Shown: piece after piece, positions 16,132-25,962 of the stretch
How the letters are laid out: every line of letters starts with the position of its first letter
How positions within the stretch are numbered: position 1 is the stretch's first letter
Source of the DNA: Acidovorax sp. NB1
Lineage (GTDB): Bacteria; Pseudomonadota; Gammaproteobacteria; Burkholderiales; Burkholderiaceae_C
Assembly (NCBI RefSeq): GCF_005405905.1
Contig: NZ_BJHU01000021.1
Location: 1 to 64,000, forward strand
Length of the DNA stretch: 64,000 bases
Direction: 5' to 3'
The notes under the pieces: generated by a model
What the model was told of the DNA's origin: nothing
Seen by the model: only the letters and a program-made list of their open reading frames with translations
Databases searched by the model: none
Translations under genes and position numbers: made by a program

Positions 16132-17627
16132 CTCTTCAGCCGCTGCGCCTGCGCCAGCCGCGCAAGCTGCGCAAGCCGCTGCACCAGGGCTGGGTACTGC
16201 GATTCGGACGTGTTGCCGTAGCCCAGCACCAGGCCGTTGTCTTCGGGCTGCGCGCACAGGGCAAACCGCGACAGCGGCGCCGGGGCCATGTCATAGGCGC
16301 GCGCCGCCTCGGCAATCGCCTGGTCGGGGTACTCGGGCGGCAGCCGCACCGTGAGGTGCATGCCACTGTCGCCCCCCAGCACTACATGCGGCACGCTCAG
16401 GTGCTGCGCCAGTGCCTCGCGCAGCAGCGCCTGCCGGCTGCGGTACAGGCGCCGCATGCGCCCCAGGTGCCGACTGAACTGTCCGCTCTCGATGAACTCT
16501 GCCAGCGCCAGCTGCTCGTGGCGGTGCCCGCCGCGCAGGGTCTCCTTGAGCAGGGGGCCTGCCACGGCCGCCAGTGCCTGCGGCAGCACCACAAAGCCGA
16601 GCCGCAACGACGGGAACAGCGTCTTGCTGAAAGTGCCCACATACATCACCGGCGCATCGGGCACCAGGCCCTGCATGGCGCCGATCAGCTCGCCCGCGGG
16701 GCGGAACTCGCTGTCGTAGTCGTCCTCGATGATCCAGGCGCCGCAGGCCTGGGCCTGCCGGATCAGCCCCAGCCTGCGCGCCACAGGCAACACGGCGCCC
16801 GTGGGGTACTGGTGGGACGGCGTGGCGTAGATGAGCCGGGGCGGTGCCGTGGTCCATGCATCGGCAGGCACCACCAGGCCCGCGCCGTCTACCCGCAAGG
16901 GCTCCACCCGCAGGTCCCCGCACTGGAAGGCCGTGTGCGCCCCCCGGTAGCCTGGGTCTTCCACCCAGGCGGTATCGCCCGGGTTGGTCGCCAGCCGCAC
17001 ACACAGGTTCAAGGCCTCCTGCGCGCCTTCGGTGATGACCACCTGCTCCGCCTCGCAGCGCACGCCCCGCGCCACCGCAAGGTGCCGCAGGATGGCGCTA
17101 CGCAAGGCGGCCTCGCCTGCAGGGTGGCCGTAGCCCAGGGCCGACACCCCCGCCGCCTTGAAGGCGCGATCAAAGCAGCTCTTCCACGCACTCACGGGGA
17201 AACGCGCCAGCGCAGGCACCCCGGGTTTGAACGCCAGGGTGTCGGCCGCATCGGCAAACCGGCTGACCACCCGTGCACCGCGTTCGGACAGGCGCGGCGG
17301 CGCAGCGCGGGCCGCGCCTGCTCGGCCCCGGGCCCGGCTGCGGTCCAGCGCGGCCACCTTGGTGCCTCGGCGGTTCAGTTCGATGTAACCCTCGGCCCCC
17401 AATTGCTCGTACACCGCCGTCACGCTGTTGCGCGACACCCCCAGGTCGGCCGCCAGGTCCCGCGATCCGGGCAGGCGGCAGCCAGAGGGGAAGCGCCCGT
17501 CCAGGATGGCATCGCGGATGCGCGTGAGGAGTTGGCGCTGCAACGAATCGCCTTGCCGCCCCCGCACCAGCGGGGCATCGAGCAGGACATGGCGGACGGG
17601 GTCAATGGCAGAGGGGCGTTGGATCAT
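16128..17627 (-). CDS. MocR/PdxR-type regulator (GntR HTH + aminotransferase fold)
   Basis: 499 residues from the ATG at 17627. An N-terminal GntR-type helix-turn-helix (about 20-85: LPGSRDLAADLGVSRNSVTAVYEQL) is joined by a linker to a fold-type I aminotransferase domain (about 125-490) that binds PLP: IIEDDYDSEFRP and YVGTFSKTLFPSLRLG, where K of FSKT is the PLP lysine. Such proteins often control vitamin B6, GABA or taurine genes. The longer frame to 17711 would begin inside the inverted repeat at 17685-17710, so the later start is preferred. It is divergent from the GNAT gene, its likely target. Confidence 0.9.
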   Translation of the reverse strand: MIQRPSAIDPVRHVLLDAPLVRGRQGDSLQRQLLTRIRDAILDGRFPSGCRLPGSRDLAADLGVSRNSVTAVYEQLGAEGYIELNRRGTKVAALDRSRARGRAGAARAAPPRLSERGARVVSRFADAADTLAFKPGVPALARFPVSAWKSCFDRAFKAAGVSALGYGHPAGEAALRSAILRHLAVARGVRCEAEQVVITEGAQEALNLCVRLATNPGDTAWVEDPGYRGAHTAFQCGDLRVEPLRVDGAGLVVPADAWTTAPPRLIYATPSHQYPTGAVLPVARRLGLIRQAQACGAWIIEDDYDSEFRPAGELIGAMQGLVPDAPVMYVGTFSKTLFPSLRLGFVVLPQALAAVAGPLLKETLRGGHRHEQLALAEFIESGQFSRHLGRMRRLYRSRQALLREALAQHLSVPHVVLGGDSGMHLTVRLPPEYPDQAIAEAARAYDMAPAPLSRFALCAQPEDNGLVLGYGNTSESQYPALVQRLAQLARLAQAQRLKS

Positions 17628-17684
17628 GGTGGGCCTGTGAGAACCACCCGATCCAGAACCCGGTGGCACCATCAGATTGTGCAT

Positions 17685-17710
17685 TGGTGGATCTTTTTTA
17701 CAGTCCACCA
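17685..17710. promoter_or_regulatory. Inverted repeat in MocR/GNAT divergent promoter
   Basis: TGGTGGA at 17685-17691 and TCCACCA at 17704-17710 form perfect 7-bp arms around a 12-bp T-rich centre. It is placed between the divergent regulator and acetyltransferase genes, as expected for the regulator's own operator. Confidence 0.5.
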
Positions 17711-17768
17711 CAACCCTAGAGTCGGGAACTCGACCTCTTCATTTTTGCCCCCCAGGGCCCTGCAACCC

Positions 17769-18488
17769 ATGTCCTCTTTCACGAATGATTTCGCCCAGCC
17801 CATCGGCGCCCCCGTGCCCGGCTGGACGCCCCGCCCCCAGCCCACCGGCGTCACCCTGGCAGGCCGCTACTGCCAGCTGGAACCCCTGCAGGCCGACCGC
17901 CATGCCGCCGACCTGGACGCCGCCTACCGGCTCGCCCCCGACCCGCGCGCCTGGACCTACATGTTCATCAACCCGTTCAACACCTCTGAGGACTACCTGC
18001 ACTACGCCCAGAGCGCCGCACTGAGCACCGACCCGCGCCACTTCGCCGTGGTGGACCGCGCCACCGGCAAGGCTGTGGGCACGCTGGCGCTGATGCGCAT
18101 CGACCCCACGCATGGCGTGATCGAAGTGGGCAACGTTATGTTCTCGCCCCTGCTGCAGCAGACCCCCGCCTCCACCGAGGCGCAGTTCCTCCTCATGGCC
18201 TATGTGTTCGACACGTTGGGCTACCGCCGCTACGAATGGAAGTGCGACAGCCTCAACGCCCCCTCGCGGCGCACTGCCGCGCGCCTGGGTTTCCAGTTCG
18301 AGGGCATCTTCCGCCAGGCCGTGGTCTACAAGGGCCGCAACCGCGACACCGCCTGGTTTTCGGTCATCGACACCGAATGGCCGCTGCTGCGGCAGGCCTT
18401 CGAGGCCTGGCTGTCGGACGGCAACCAGGATGCGCAGGGGCGCCAGCGGCGTTCGCTGGCGCAGGTGCGCGGATCATTGCAGCGCTGA
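17769..18488 (+). CDS. GNAT-family N-acetyltransferase (RimJ/RimL-like)
   Basis: 239 residues. It should transfer acetyl from acetyl-CoA to an unknown amine. The GNAT core runs about 28-210: LAGRYCQLEPLQADRHAADL, the acceptor-side TYMFINPFNTSEDYLHY, central VIEVGNVMFSPLLQQ, and the family-typical YEWKCDSLNAPSRRTAARLGFQFEGIFRQ. It is divergent from the MocR regulator with a 141-bp space holding an inverted repeat, so it may be the regulator's target. The small-molecule substrate cannot be read from the sequence. Confidence 0.88.
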   Translation: MSSFTNDFAQPIGAPVPGWTPRPQPTGVTLAGRYCQLEPLQADRHAADLDAAYRLAPDPRAWTYMFINPFNTSEDYLHYAQSAALSTDPRHFAVVDRATGKAVGTLALMRIDPTHGVIEVGNVMFSPLLQQTPASTEAQFLLMAYVFDTLGYRRYEWKCDSLNAPSRRTAARLGFQFEGIFRQAVVYKGRNRDTAWFSVIDTEWPLLRQAFEAWLSDGNQDAQGRQRRSLAQVRGSLQR

Positions 18489-18706
18489 ACCTGGCACGGC
18501 CGAACGGTGGGCCCGTGGAGTCACCGCTGCTGGCGCTCAGCGTCCGCCAGCAACACAGGCATGACGGGCTTGCATGGACTGCATATCCCATCGGCATAAC
18601 CACCGCGTGCGCGCCATGGGGGCCCACCCTACACTTGCTGCGGCCCCTCGCGGGCTTCGCATCCCTCTTCCCTTTTCTACAAAGCAAAAACCAAGGAGCA
18701 GCTTCC

Positions 18707-20497
18707 ATGAACATCCGACACACGCTGTTGGCCTCCAGCCTGGCGCTGGCACTGGCCAGCCTGACCGCCTGCGGCAGCGCGCCGCAGCAGGTGGCTGCGC
18801 CCGCCGCACCGGCACAGGCGCAGCAGACCGCCGCCGCACGCGCTGCCAGCGCGGCCTACGACTTCGACATGGACGTGTTCCACCCCGTGGTGGCACGCAA
18901 TGGCATGGTCGCCACCGAACAGGAACTGGCCTCGCAGATTGGCCTGGACATCCTGAAAGCCGGTGGCAATGCGGTGGACGCGGCCGTGGGCATCGGCTTT
19001 GCGCTGGCCGTGGCCCTGCCCAATGCGGGCAACCTGGGTGGTGGTGGCTTCATGGTGGTGCACGACGCCAAGACCGGCAAGAGCGTGGCGCTCGACTTCC
19101 GCGAAGTGGCCCCTTTGAAGGCCACGCGCGACATGTACCTCGATGCCAAAGGCAACGTGGTGGACGGCAAGTCGCTCTACACCCACTACGCCGTGGGTGT
19201 GCCCGGCACCGTGGCCGGCATGGAACATGCGCTCAAAAGCTGGGGCACCCTGCCCCTGTCGCGTGTGATCGCTCCCGCCATCGAACTGGCCGACAAGGGC
19301 TTCCCGGTGAGCGAGACGCTCGCCAAGATCCTGCAGCAGGAAAAGAAGAACATGGGTAAGTGGCCCGCCACCCAGGCCATCTTCTGGAAGAACGGCGAGC
19401 CCCTGAAGGTAGGCGACCCGCTGGTGCAAAAAGACCTGGCCCAGTCCATGCGCCTCATCGCTCAGCAGGGCGCCAAGGCGTTCTACGAAGGCGAGATCGC
19501 CCAGAAGATCGCGGCCGAGATGGCCCCGCACGCCGGCGCCATCAGCCTGCAGGACCTGCGCGAATACAAGGTGGCCGAGCGCGTGCCCACGCGCGGCACC
19601 TACCGGGGCTACGAGATCGTGACCATGCCGCCCCCCTCCTCGGGCGGCCCGCACCTGGTGCAAATCCTCAACATGCTGGAGCCCCTGCCCCTGGCCCAGT
19701 GGGGTCCCAACAGCGCGCAGACCATCCACCACATGGCCGAGAGCAGCAAGCTGGCGTATGCCGACCGCTCCGAATACCTGGGCGACCCGGACTTCGTGAA
19801 GATCCCGCTCAAGGGCCTGACCTCCAAGCGCTATGCCGAGTCGCTGGCCAAGGGCATCGACCCCAACCGCGCGCGCCCCGCCAAGGAGATCAAGCCCGGC
19901 CAGCCCCAGCCGTATGAAAGCGACCAGACCACCCACTACTCGGTGGTGGACAAGGCGGGCAACGCCGTGGCCGTGACCTACACGCTCAACACCAACTTCG
20001 GCAGCGGCATCGTCGCCAAGGGCACAGGCATCCTGCTCAACAACGAGATGGATGACTTCTCGGCCAAGCCCGGCGTGGCCAATGCCTACGGCCTGGTCGG
20101 CGGCGACGCCAACGCCGTGGCCGCCAAGAAGCGCCCCCTGTCGTCCATGACGCCCACCCTGGTGCTGAAAGACGGCAAGCCCACCCTGGTGACGGGCAGC
20201 CCTGGCGGTGCGCGCATCATCACCACGGTGCTGCAGACGGTGGTCAACACCATCGACTTCGGCATGAACCCCGCCGAAGCCGCTGCCGCACCCCGCGTGC
20301 ACCACCAGTGGACGCCCGACGAGCTGCGCGTGGAAAAGGGCCTGTCGCCCGACACCATTGCCCTGCTCAAGCAGCGCGGTCACAACATCGCCGTGAAGCC
20401 CTCGATGGGCCGCACGCAGACCATCCAGATCCGGGGCGGCGCGCTGTATGGCTACTCGGACCCACGCAACCCGGATGGGAAGACGTTGGGGTATTGA
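18707..20497 (+). CDS. ggt: Gamma-glutamyltranspeptidase
   Basis: 596 residues from the ATG at 18707 with AAGGAG upstream. It is exported to the periplasm by a lipoprotein-like signal (SLALALASLTAC). It cleaves gamma-glutamyl bonds, for example in glutathione. The precursor cuts itself before the nucleophilic threonine in DQTTHYSVVDKAGNAVAVTYTLN; other landmarks are GNLGGGGFMVVHD, REVAPLKATRDMY, PPPSSGGPHLVQILNMLE, NNEMDDFSAKPG, KRPLSSMTPT and GSPGGARIITTVLQ. The small-subunit region matches the bacterial family closely. It is a single gene, ended by a repeat and a strong hairpin terminator. Confidence 0.97.
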   Translation: MNIRHTLLASSLALALASLTACGSAPQQVAAPAAPAQAQQTAAARAASAAYDFDMDVFHPVVARNGMVATEQELASQIGLDILKAGGNAVDAAVGIGFALAVALPNAGNLGGGGFMVVHDAKTGKSVALDFREVAPLKATRDMYLDAKGNVVDGKSLYTHYAVGVPGTVAGMEHALKSWGTLPLSRVIAPAIELADKGFPVSETLAKILQQEKKNMGKWPATQAIFWKNGEPLKVGDPLVQKDLAQSMRLIAQQGAKAFYEGEIAQKIAAEMAPHAGAISLQDLREYKVAERVPTRGTYRGYEIVTMPPPSSGGPHLVQILNMLEPLPLAQWGPNSAQTIHHMAESSKLAYADRSEYLGDPDFVKIPLKGLTSKRYAESLAKGIDPNRARPAKEIKPGQPQPYESDQTTHYSVVDKAGNAVAVTYTLNTNFGSGIVAKGTGILLNNEMDDFSAKPGVANAYGLVGGDANAVAAKKRPLSSMTPTLVLKDGKPTLVTGSPGGARIITTVLQTVVNTIDFGMNPAEAAAAPRVHHQWTPDELRVEKGLSPDTIALLKQRGHNIAVKPSMGRTQTIQIRGGALYGYSDPRNPDGKTLGY

Positions 20498-20499
20498 TT

Positions 20500-20561
20500 G
20501 CTATTTAATTGATAGCTATTACCGCTTGATGAACGGGCGGTAGCGGCCAATTTGAATCAAA
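20500..20561 (+). repeat. Composite ~60-bp repeat, copy 3 (forward), best-preserved
   Basis: It starts two bases after the ggt stop: 17-bp dyad GCTATTTAATTGATAGC, then the hairpin TACCGC-N11-GCGGTA, then GCGGCCAATTTGAATCAAA. Its tail merges with the left arm of the terminator at 20559-20595. Confidence 0.65.
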
Positions 20562-20595
20562 AATCCCGCTCACCGAGAGGTGTGCGGGATTTTTT
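20559..20595 (+). terminator. Rho-independent terminator after ggt
   Basis: AAAAATCCCGC pairs with GCGGGATTTTT around a 14-base loop and is followed directly by T residues. It serves ggt, and with the A-run on the left arm it may also work on the minus strand for the convergent zinc-ribbon gene. Confidence 0.8.
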
Positions 20596-20650
20596 GCGCC
20601 TCTGGCCCTGCCAAGCATCCCCCTTTTGCCCACGCTTGGCGCTGGCAAAG

Positions 20651-20998
20651 TTACGGGGACACGTAGGGCTTGTACCTTTGCCAGTGCCGCCAATAGCGGA
20701 AGTGGAAGAAAACCGCCAGCGCGACCATGGCGGCCATCACCGCGCCCATGAGCATGAAAAACCCGGAACCTGGCTGCACGGCTCCGGATAGCAACTGCTG
20801 CAACAGAAAGGCCAGCAGCGCCGCAGCGCAACCCAGCACGCCTTCCGACCAATGGATGTTGGTGGCCAGCGCGCCCTGGCATGCCGGGCACACGGGCACT
20901 GCGCGCTGAGGCAATATCTTTCGCTCACCCGGGAGTGGCTTGGATGTCACCAATCGCCACCCAAGGGCGGCTCCGCAGTAGGGGCAGTCATGTTTCAT
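20651..20998 (-). CDS. Zinc-ribbon membrane protein, function unknown
   Basis: 115 residues from the ATG at 20998. Two CxxC pairs (CPYCGAALGW near residue 4 and CPACQG near 37) form a zinc ribbon; two hydrophobic helices follow (about 50-70 and 75-98, separated by a short GAVQPGSG turn), then a basic tail RYWRHWQRYKPYVSP. Such proteins are often called hypothetical. It follows glxR on the same strand (72 bp), but no link to glyoxylate metabolism is evident. Confidence 0.65.
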   Translation of the reverse strand: MKHDCPYCGAALGWRLVTSKPLPGERKILPQRAVPVCPACQGALATNIHWSEGVLGCAAALLAFLLQQLLSGAVQPGSGFFMLMGAVMAAMVALAVFFHFRYWRHWQRYKPYVSP

Positions 20999-21070
20999 CG
21001 GTGGTCTGCAAGCGCTCTGGAACTGCTGCAACTCTAAGCCACCGCGCCCCGGACGCCTGAGGCCCATCGT

Positions 21071-21985
21071 TCAAGCCGCCACACCCTGCCCAATCTCAAA
21101 ATTCGCCATCTTCTCCAGCGCCCGCACCATCGCCGAGTGGTCCCAGCCCTGCCCGCCATGAGCCACGCAGGCGTTGAACAGCTCCTGCGCCATGGCAGTG
21201 TTGGGCAGCGGCACGCCGAGCGCCCGCGCGCTCGACAGCGCGAGGTTCAAATCCTTCTGGTGCAGTCCGATGCGAAAGCCCGGGTCGAAGGTGCGCTTGA
21301 TCATGCGCTCGGCGTGCACCTCTAGGATCTTCGACGATGCGAAGCCCCCCAGCAGCGCCTGGCGCACACGGGCCGGGTCGGCGCCCGCGCGGGCAGCAAA
21401 CAGCAGCGCCTCGGCCACGGCTTCGATGTTCAGGGCGACGATGATCTGGTTGGCCACCTTGGCGGTCTGGCCGTCGCCGTTGCTGCCCACCAGGGTGATG
21501 TTCTTGCCCAGGCGCTCGAACAGCGGCTTGATGCGGTCGAACACCGCTTCGGGGCCGCCGACCATGATGGACAGCGTGGCGTTCTTGGCGCCCAGCTCGC
21601 CGCCCGAGACGGGCGCATCCAGGTACTGCGCGCCCAGGGCCTCGATGCGGCGCGCGAAGTCCTTGGTGGCAACGGGCGAGATGGAACTCATGTCCACCAC
21701 CACCTTGCCCGCGCTGCCCTTGAGGCCGTGGGCCACGCCGTCTGCGCCAAACAGCACTTTCTCCACATCCGGCGTGTCGGGCAGCATCAGAAAGACGATG
21801 TCGGCCCGCTCGGCCACGCCGCGCGCGGTGGTGCACTGTGTGGCGCTGCTCTCGGCGATCTGCGGCGCCACGCGGCCACGGGTGTGCACGTACAGCTGGT
21901 GGCCCGCAGCGATGAGGTGGCCGCACATGGGCGCGCCCATGATGCCCAGGCCGATGAAGCCGAGTTTGAGAGGGGTGTCAGTCAT
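21071..21985 (-). CDS. glxR: Tartronate semialdehyde reductase
   Basis: 304 residues with AGGAG before the ATG. It reduces tartronate semialdehyde, made by Gcl, to D-glycerate using NAD(P)H. It is a beta-hydroxyacid dehydrogenase: N-terminal Rossmann LGFIGLGIMGAPMCGHLIAAGH, the substrate motif VDMSSISPVATKDFA and DAPVSGGELGA, and the catalytic lysine in GQTAKVANQIIVALN. The C-terminal KDLNLALSSARALGVPLPNTA is typical. It is the last gene of gcl-hyi-glxR, the same order as in E. coli, 40 bp after hyi. A related dehydrogenase (ltnD) is at 44979. Confidence 0.94.
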   Translation of the reverse strand: MTDTPLKLGFIGLGIMGAPMCGHLIAAGHQLYVHTRGRVAPQIAESSATQCTTARGVAERADIVFLMLPDTPDVEKVLFGADGVAHGLKGSAGKVVVDMSSISPVATKDFARRIEALGAQYLDAPVSGGELGAKNATLSIMVGGPEAVFDRIKPLFERLGKNITLVGSNGDGQTAKVANQIIVALNIEAVAEALLFAARAGADPARVRQALLGGFASSKILEVHAERMIKRTFDPGFRIGLHQKDLNLALSSARALGVPLPNTAMAQELFNACVAHGGQGWDHSAMVRALEKMANFEIGQGVAA

Positions 21986-22025
21986 GTTCTTGTTCTCCTG
22001 TTTGTGTGTTGTGGTTCATTCGCTT

Positions 22026-22805
22026 TCAAGCGGTCAAGGCGCTGCGCCATGAGAGGCCGATCTCGGTGGTGCGCGCGGGCCGGTACTCGCAGCCCACCCA
22101 GCCGTCGTAGCCGATGCGGTCCAGGTGCGCGAACAGGTAGCGGTAGTTGATCTCGCCGGTGCCCGGTTCGTTGCGGCCGGGGTTGTCGGCCAGCTGCACG
22201 TGGCCGATGCGCGGCAGGTGCTTTTGCAGCGTGGCGGCGATTTCGCCTTCGGTGCGCTGCGCGTGGTAGATGTCGTACTGCACGAAGGCGTTGCTGGCAT
22301 CCACTTCATCCAAGATGTCCAGCGCCTGGTCGGTGCGGGTCAGGTAGAAGCCAGGGATGTCGAACGGGTTGATGGGCTCGATCAGCAGGCGCAGGCCAGC
22401 GGCCTTCAGCTCGGTGGCCGCAAAGCGCAGGTTGTCGATGAGGGTGCGGCGCAGCACGTCGGCCGCCACACCGGCAGGCGCCTTGCCCGCCAGGCAGTTG
22501 AGCTGGGGCACGTCCAGCGCCTTGGCGTAGGTGATGGCCTGGGCCACACCCGCGCGGAACTCGGCGATGCGATCGGGGTGGCAGGCGATGCCGCGCTCTC
22601 CTGCGGCCCAGTCGCCAGCGGGCAGGTTGTGCAGCACGATCTGCAGCCGGTGCCTGTCGATGCGCTCACGAATTTCTTCTGCGGGAAATTCATACGGGAA
22701 CAGAAATTCCACAGCCTCGAAGCCCGTGCGCGCAGCGCGCTCGAAGCGGTCGAGAAAAGGCACCTCGGTGAACAGCATGCTGAGGTTGGCAGCAAAACGT
22801 GGCAT
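22026..22805 (-). CDS. hyi: Hydroxypyruvate isomerase
   Basis: 259 residues, usual length, with GGAG before the ATG. It interconverts hydroxypyruvate and tartronate semialdehyde. It has a TIM barrel of the xylose-isomerase-like class: [21 protein letters not shown] at the start, LLIEPINPFDIPGFYL with a catalytic glutamate, VQYDIYHAQRTEG, and GYDGWVGCEYRPA with the second glutamate. It lies between gcl and glxR. A paralog of similar length (49033) belongs to the tetronate operon and is best read as the related isomerase OtnI. Confidence 0.93.
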   Translation of the reverse strand: MPRFAANLSMLFTEVPFLDRFERAARTGFEAVEFLFPYEFPAEEIRERIDRHRLQIVLHNLPAGDWAAGERGIACHPDRIAEFRAGVAQAITYAKALDVPQLNCLAGKAPAGVAADVLRRTLIDNLRFAATELKAAGLRLLIEPINPFDIPGFYLTRTDQALDILDEVDASNAFVQYDIYHAQRTEGEIAATLQKHLPRIGHVQLADNPGRNEPGTGEINYRYLFAHLDRIGYDGWVGCEYRPARTTEIGLSWRSALTA

Positions 22806-22872
22806 AGAAAAACTCTCCGTGACAATGAATCAGAACAATGGGACTGGCGCTGTGGCTCGCGTTCTCCCACCA

Positions 22873-22937
22873 CCGTTCGGGCTGAGCCTGTCGAAGCCAG
22901 GGCTTGGGGCAGCCTTCGACAAGCTCAGGCTGAACGG
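22873..22937. repeat. Inverted pair of REP-like units between gcl and hyi
   Basis: CCGTTCGGGCTGAGCCTGTC (22873-22892) and GACAAGCTCAGGCTGAACGG (22918-22937) are inverted copies of the unit at 271-300. In RNA they would form a long hairpin in the 168-bp gap between gcl and hyi. Confidence 0.7.
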
Positions 22938-22973
22938 TTTGGGGAATGAATCCGCGCGCCACCAGGCGCTGCA

Positions 22974-24764
<1,791 letters not shown>

Positions 24765-24852
24765 TGCACATCTCCTGGGTTTGCTATCGGTTGGATGGCC
24801 CCACTCTAGGCAAGCCCCCCGTGGTGCGGAAGGTGGCGATGAACCATAAAAT

Positions 24853-24871
24853 TTATTCCACACAGGAATAA
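24853..24871. promoter_or_regulatory. Palindrome in the gcl/LysR divergent promoter
   Basis: TTATTCC-ACACA-GGAATAA has perfect 7-bp arms and lies in the 160-bp space between gcl and the LysR gene. It is the likely binding site of that regulator. Confidence 0.6.
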
Positions 24872-24924
24872 GCCACGGTGCGCGCCCACGCCACCATGCC
24901 CAAAAGCCCCAGGAGACAACAACG

Positions 24925-25842
24925 ATGGACCGGCTCGATGCCATGCAGATGTTTGTGCGGGTGGTGGAGACAGGCAGCTTCACCAAGGTGGCGCAGGAGT
25001 TCACCACCACGCAGCCCACCGTGACCAAACAGATCGCCGCGATGGAGGCGCATCTGAAAGTGCGGCTGCTCAACCGCAACACGCGCGGCGTGAGCCTGAC
25101 CGAGCCCGGTGCGCTGTACTACGAGAAGTGCAAGGCCATCGTGACCGACGTGGCCGAGGCCGAGAGCGTGGTGCGCGTGCGCCAGACCCAGGTACACGGC
25201 CAGCTGCGGGTGGGCAGTTCGGTTGCGTTCGGGCGGCGCGTGGTGGTGCCGCTGGCGCTGGAGTTCATGGCGCAGAACCCACAGGTGCAGCTGGACCTGA
25301 GCTTCGAGGACCGCTACACCGACCTGGTGGCCAATGGCATCGACGTGGCGATCCGCCTGGGCAAGCTGGCCGACTCGGCCCTGGGTGCGCGCACACTGGG
25401 CATGAACCCCTGGGTGCTGGTGGCCTCACCCACCTACCTGCGCCGCCACGGCACGCCACGCAGGCCGTCGGACCTGAAGGACCACGCCACGCTGATATAC
25501 AGCAGCGTGCAGGGCAACGACCTGTGGCGGCTGCGCAATGCGAGCGGCGAAGCGGTGTCGGTGCCCGTCACAGGGCGGCTGCGGTCCAACAATCTCTCCG
25601 CGCTGCTGGCGGCGGCGCGTGCGCACATGGGCATCGCGGCGCTGCCGCACTATGTGGCGGTGGAGTCGCTGGCCGCCGGGCGCGTGGTGGAGGTGCTCAA
25701 GACCTGCCGCCTGCCCGAGCAGGAGATTCATGCGGTGTACCCGTCGCCGCGCCTGGTGCCGCAGAAGGTGCAGGCGTTTGTGGCGTTCCTGCAGGGGCGG
25801 TTTGCCAAGGACTGGTGGGAGGAGAAGCGGCCATCGCCCTGA
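24925..25842 (+). CDS. LysR-family regulator of the glyoxylate genes
   Basis: 305 residues. The N-terminal helix-turn-helix (about 1-60: [41 protein letters not shown]) is followed by a periplasmic-binding-like effector domain (about 90-300: [60 protein letters not shown]). It is divergent from gcl with a perfect inverted repeat between, so it probably controls gcl-hyi-glxR and itself. The effector might be glyoxylate or a later acid; that is not visible. It is convergent with ttuD. Confidence 0.9.
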   Translation: MDRLDAMQMFVRVVETGSFTKVAQEFTTTQPTVTKQIAAMEAHLKVRLLNRNTRGVSLTEPGALYYEKCKAIVTDVAEAESVVRVRQTQVHGQLRVGSSVAFGRRVVVPLALEFMAQNPQVQLDLSFEDRYTDLVANGIDVAIRLGKLADSALGARTLGMNPWVLVASPTYLRRHGTPRRPSDLKDHATLIYSSVQGNDLWRLRNASGEAVSVPVTGRLRSNNLSALLAAARAHMGIAALPHYVAVESLAAGRVVEVLKTCRLPEQEIHAVYPSPRLVPQKVQAFVAFLQGRFAKDWWEEKRPSP

Positions 25843-25898
25843 ACCGGGCTCCGCCGGGCGTGGCCCGCGCCAGCGGGGCACCGGGTGCTACAGACGAA

Positions 25899-25962
25899 AA
25901 TCTTAATAAAAGAAGGGCTTACCGCGCGCCCACCATGGGTTTAAAGCTACAAAATCAGTAGT
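25899..25962 (-). repeat. Composite ~60-bp repeat, copy 4 (reverse), overlapping the ttuD stop
   Basis: On the minus strand the dyad ACTACTGATTTTGTAGC (plus 25946-25962) supplies the last codons and the TAG stop of ttuD. A GC-rich stretch and an AT-rich tail with CTTTTATTAAGATT follow. Confidence 0.6.
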
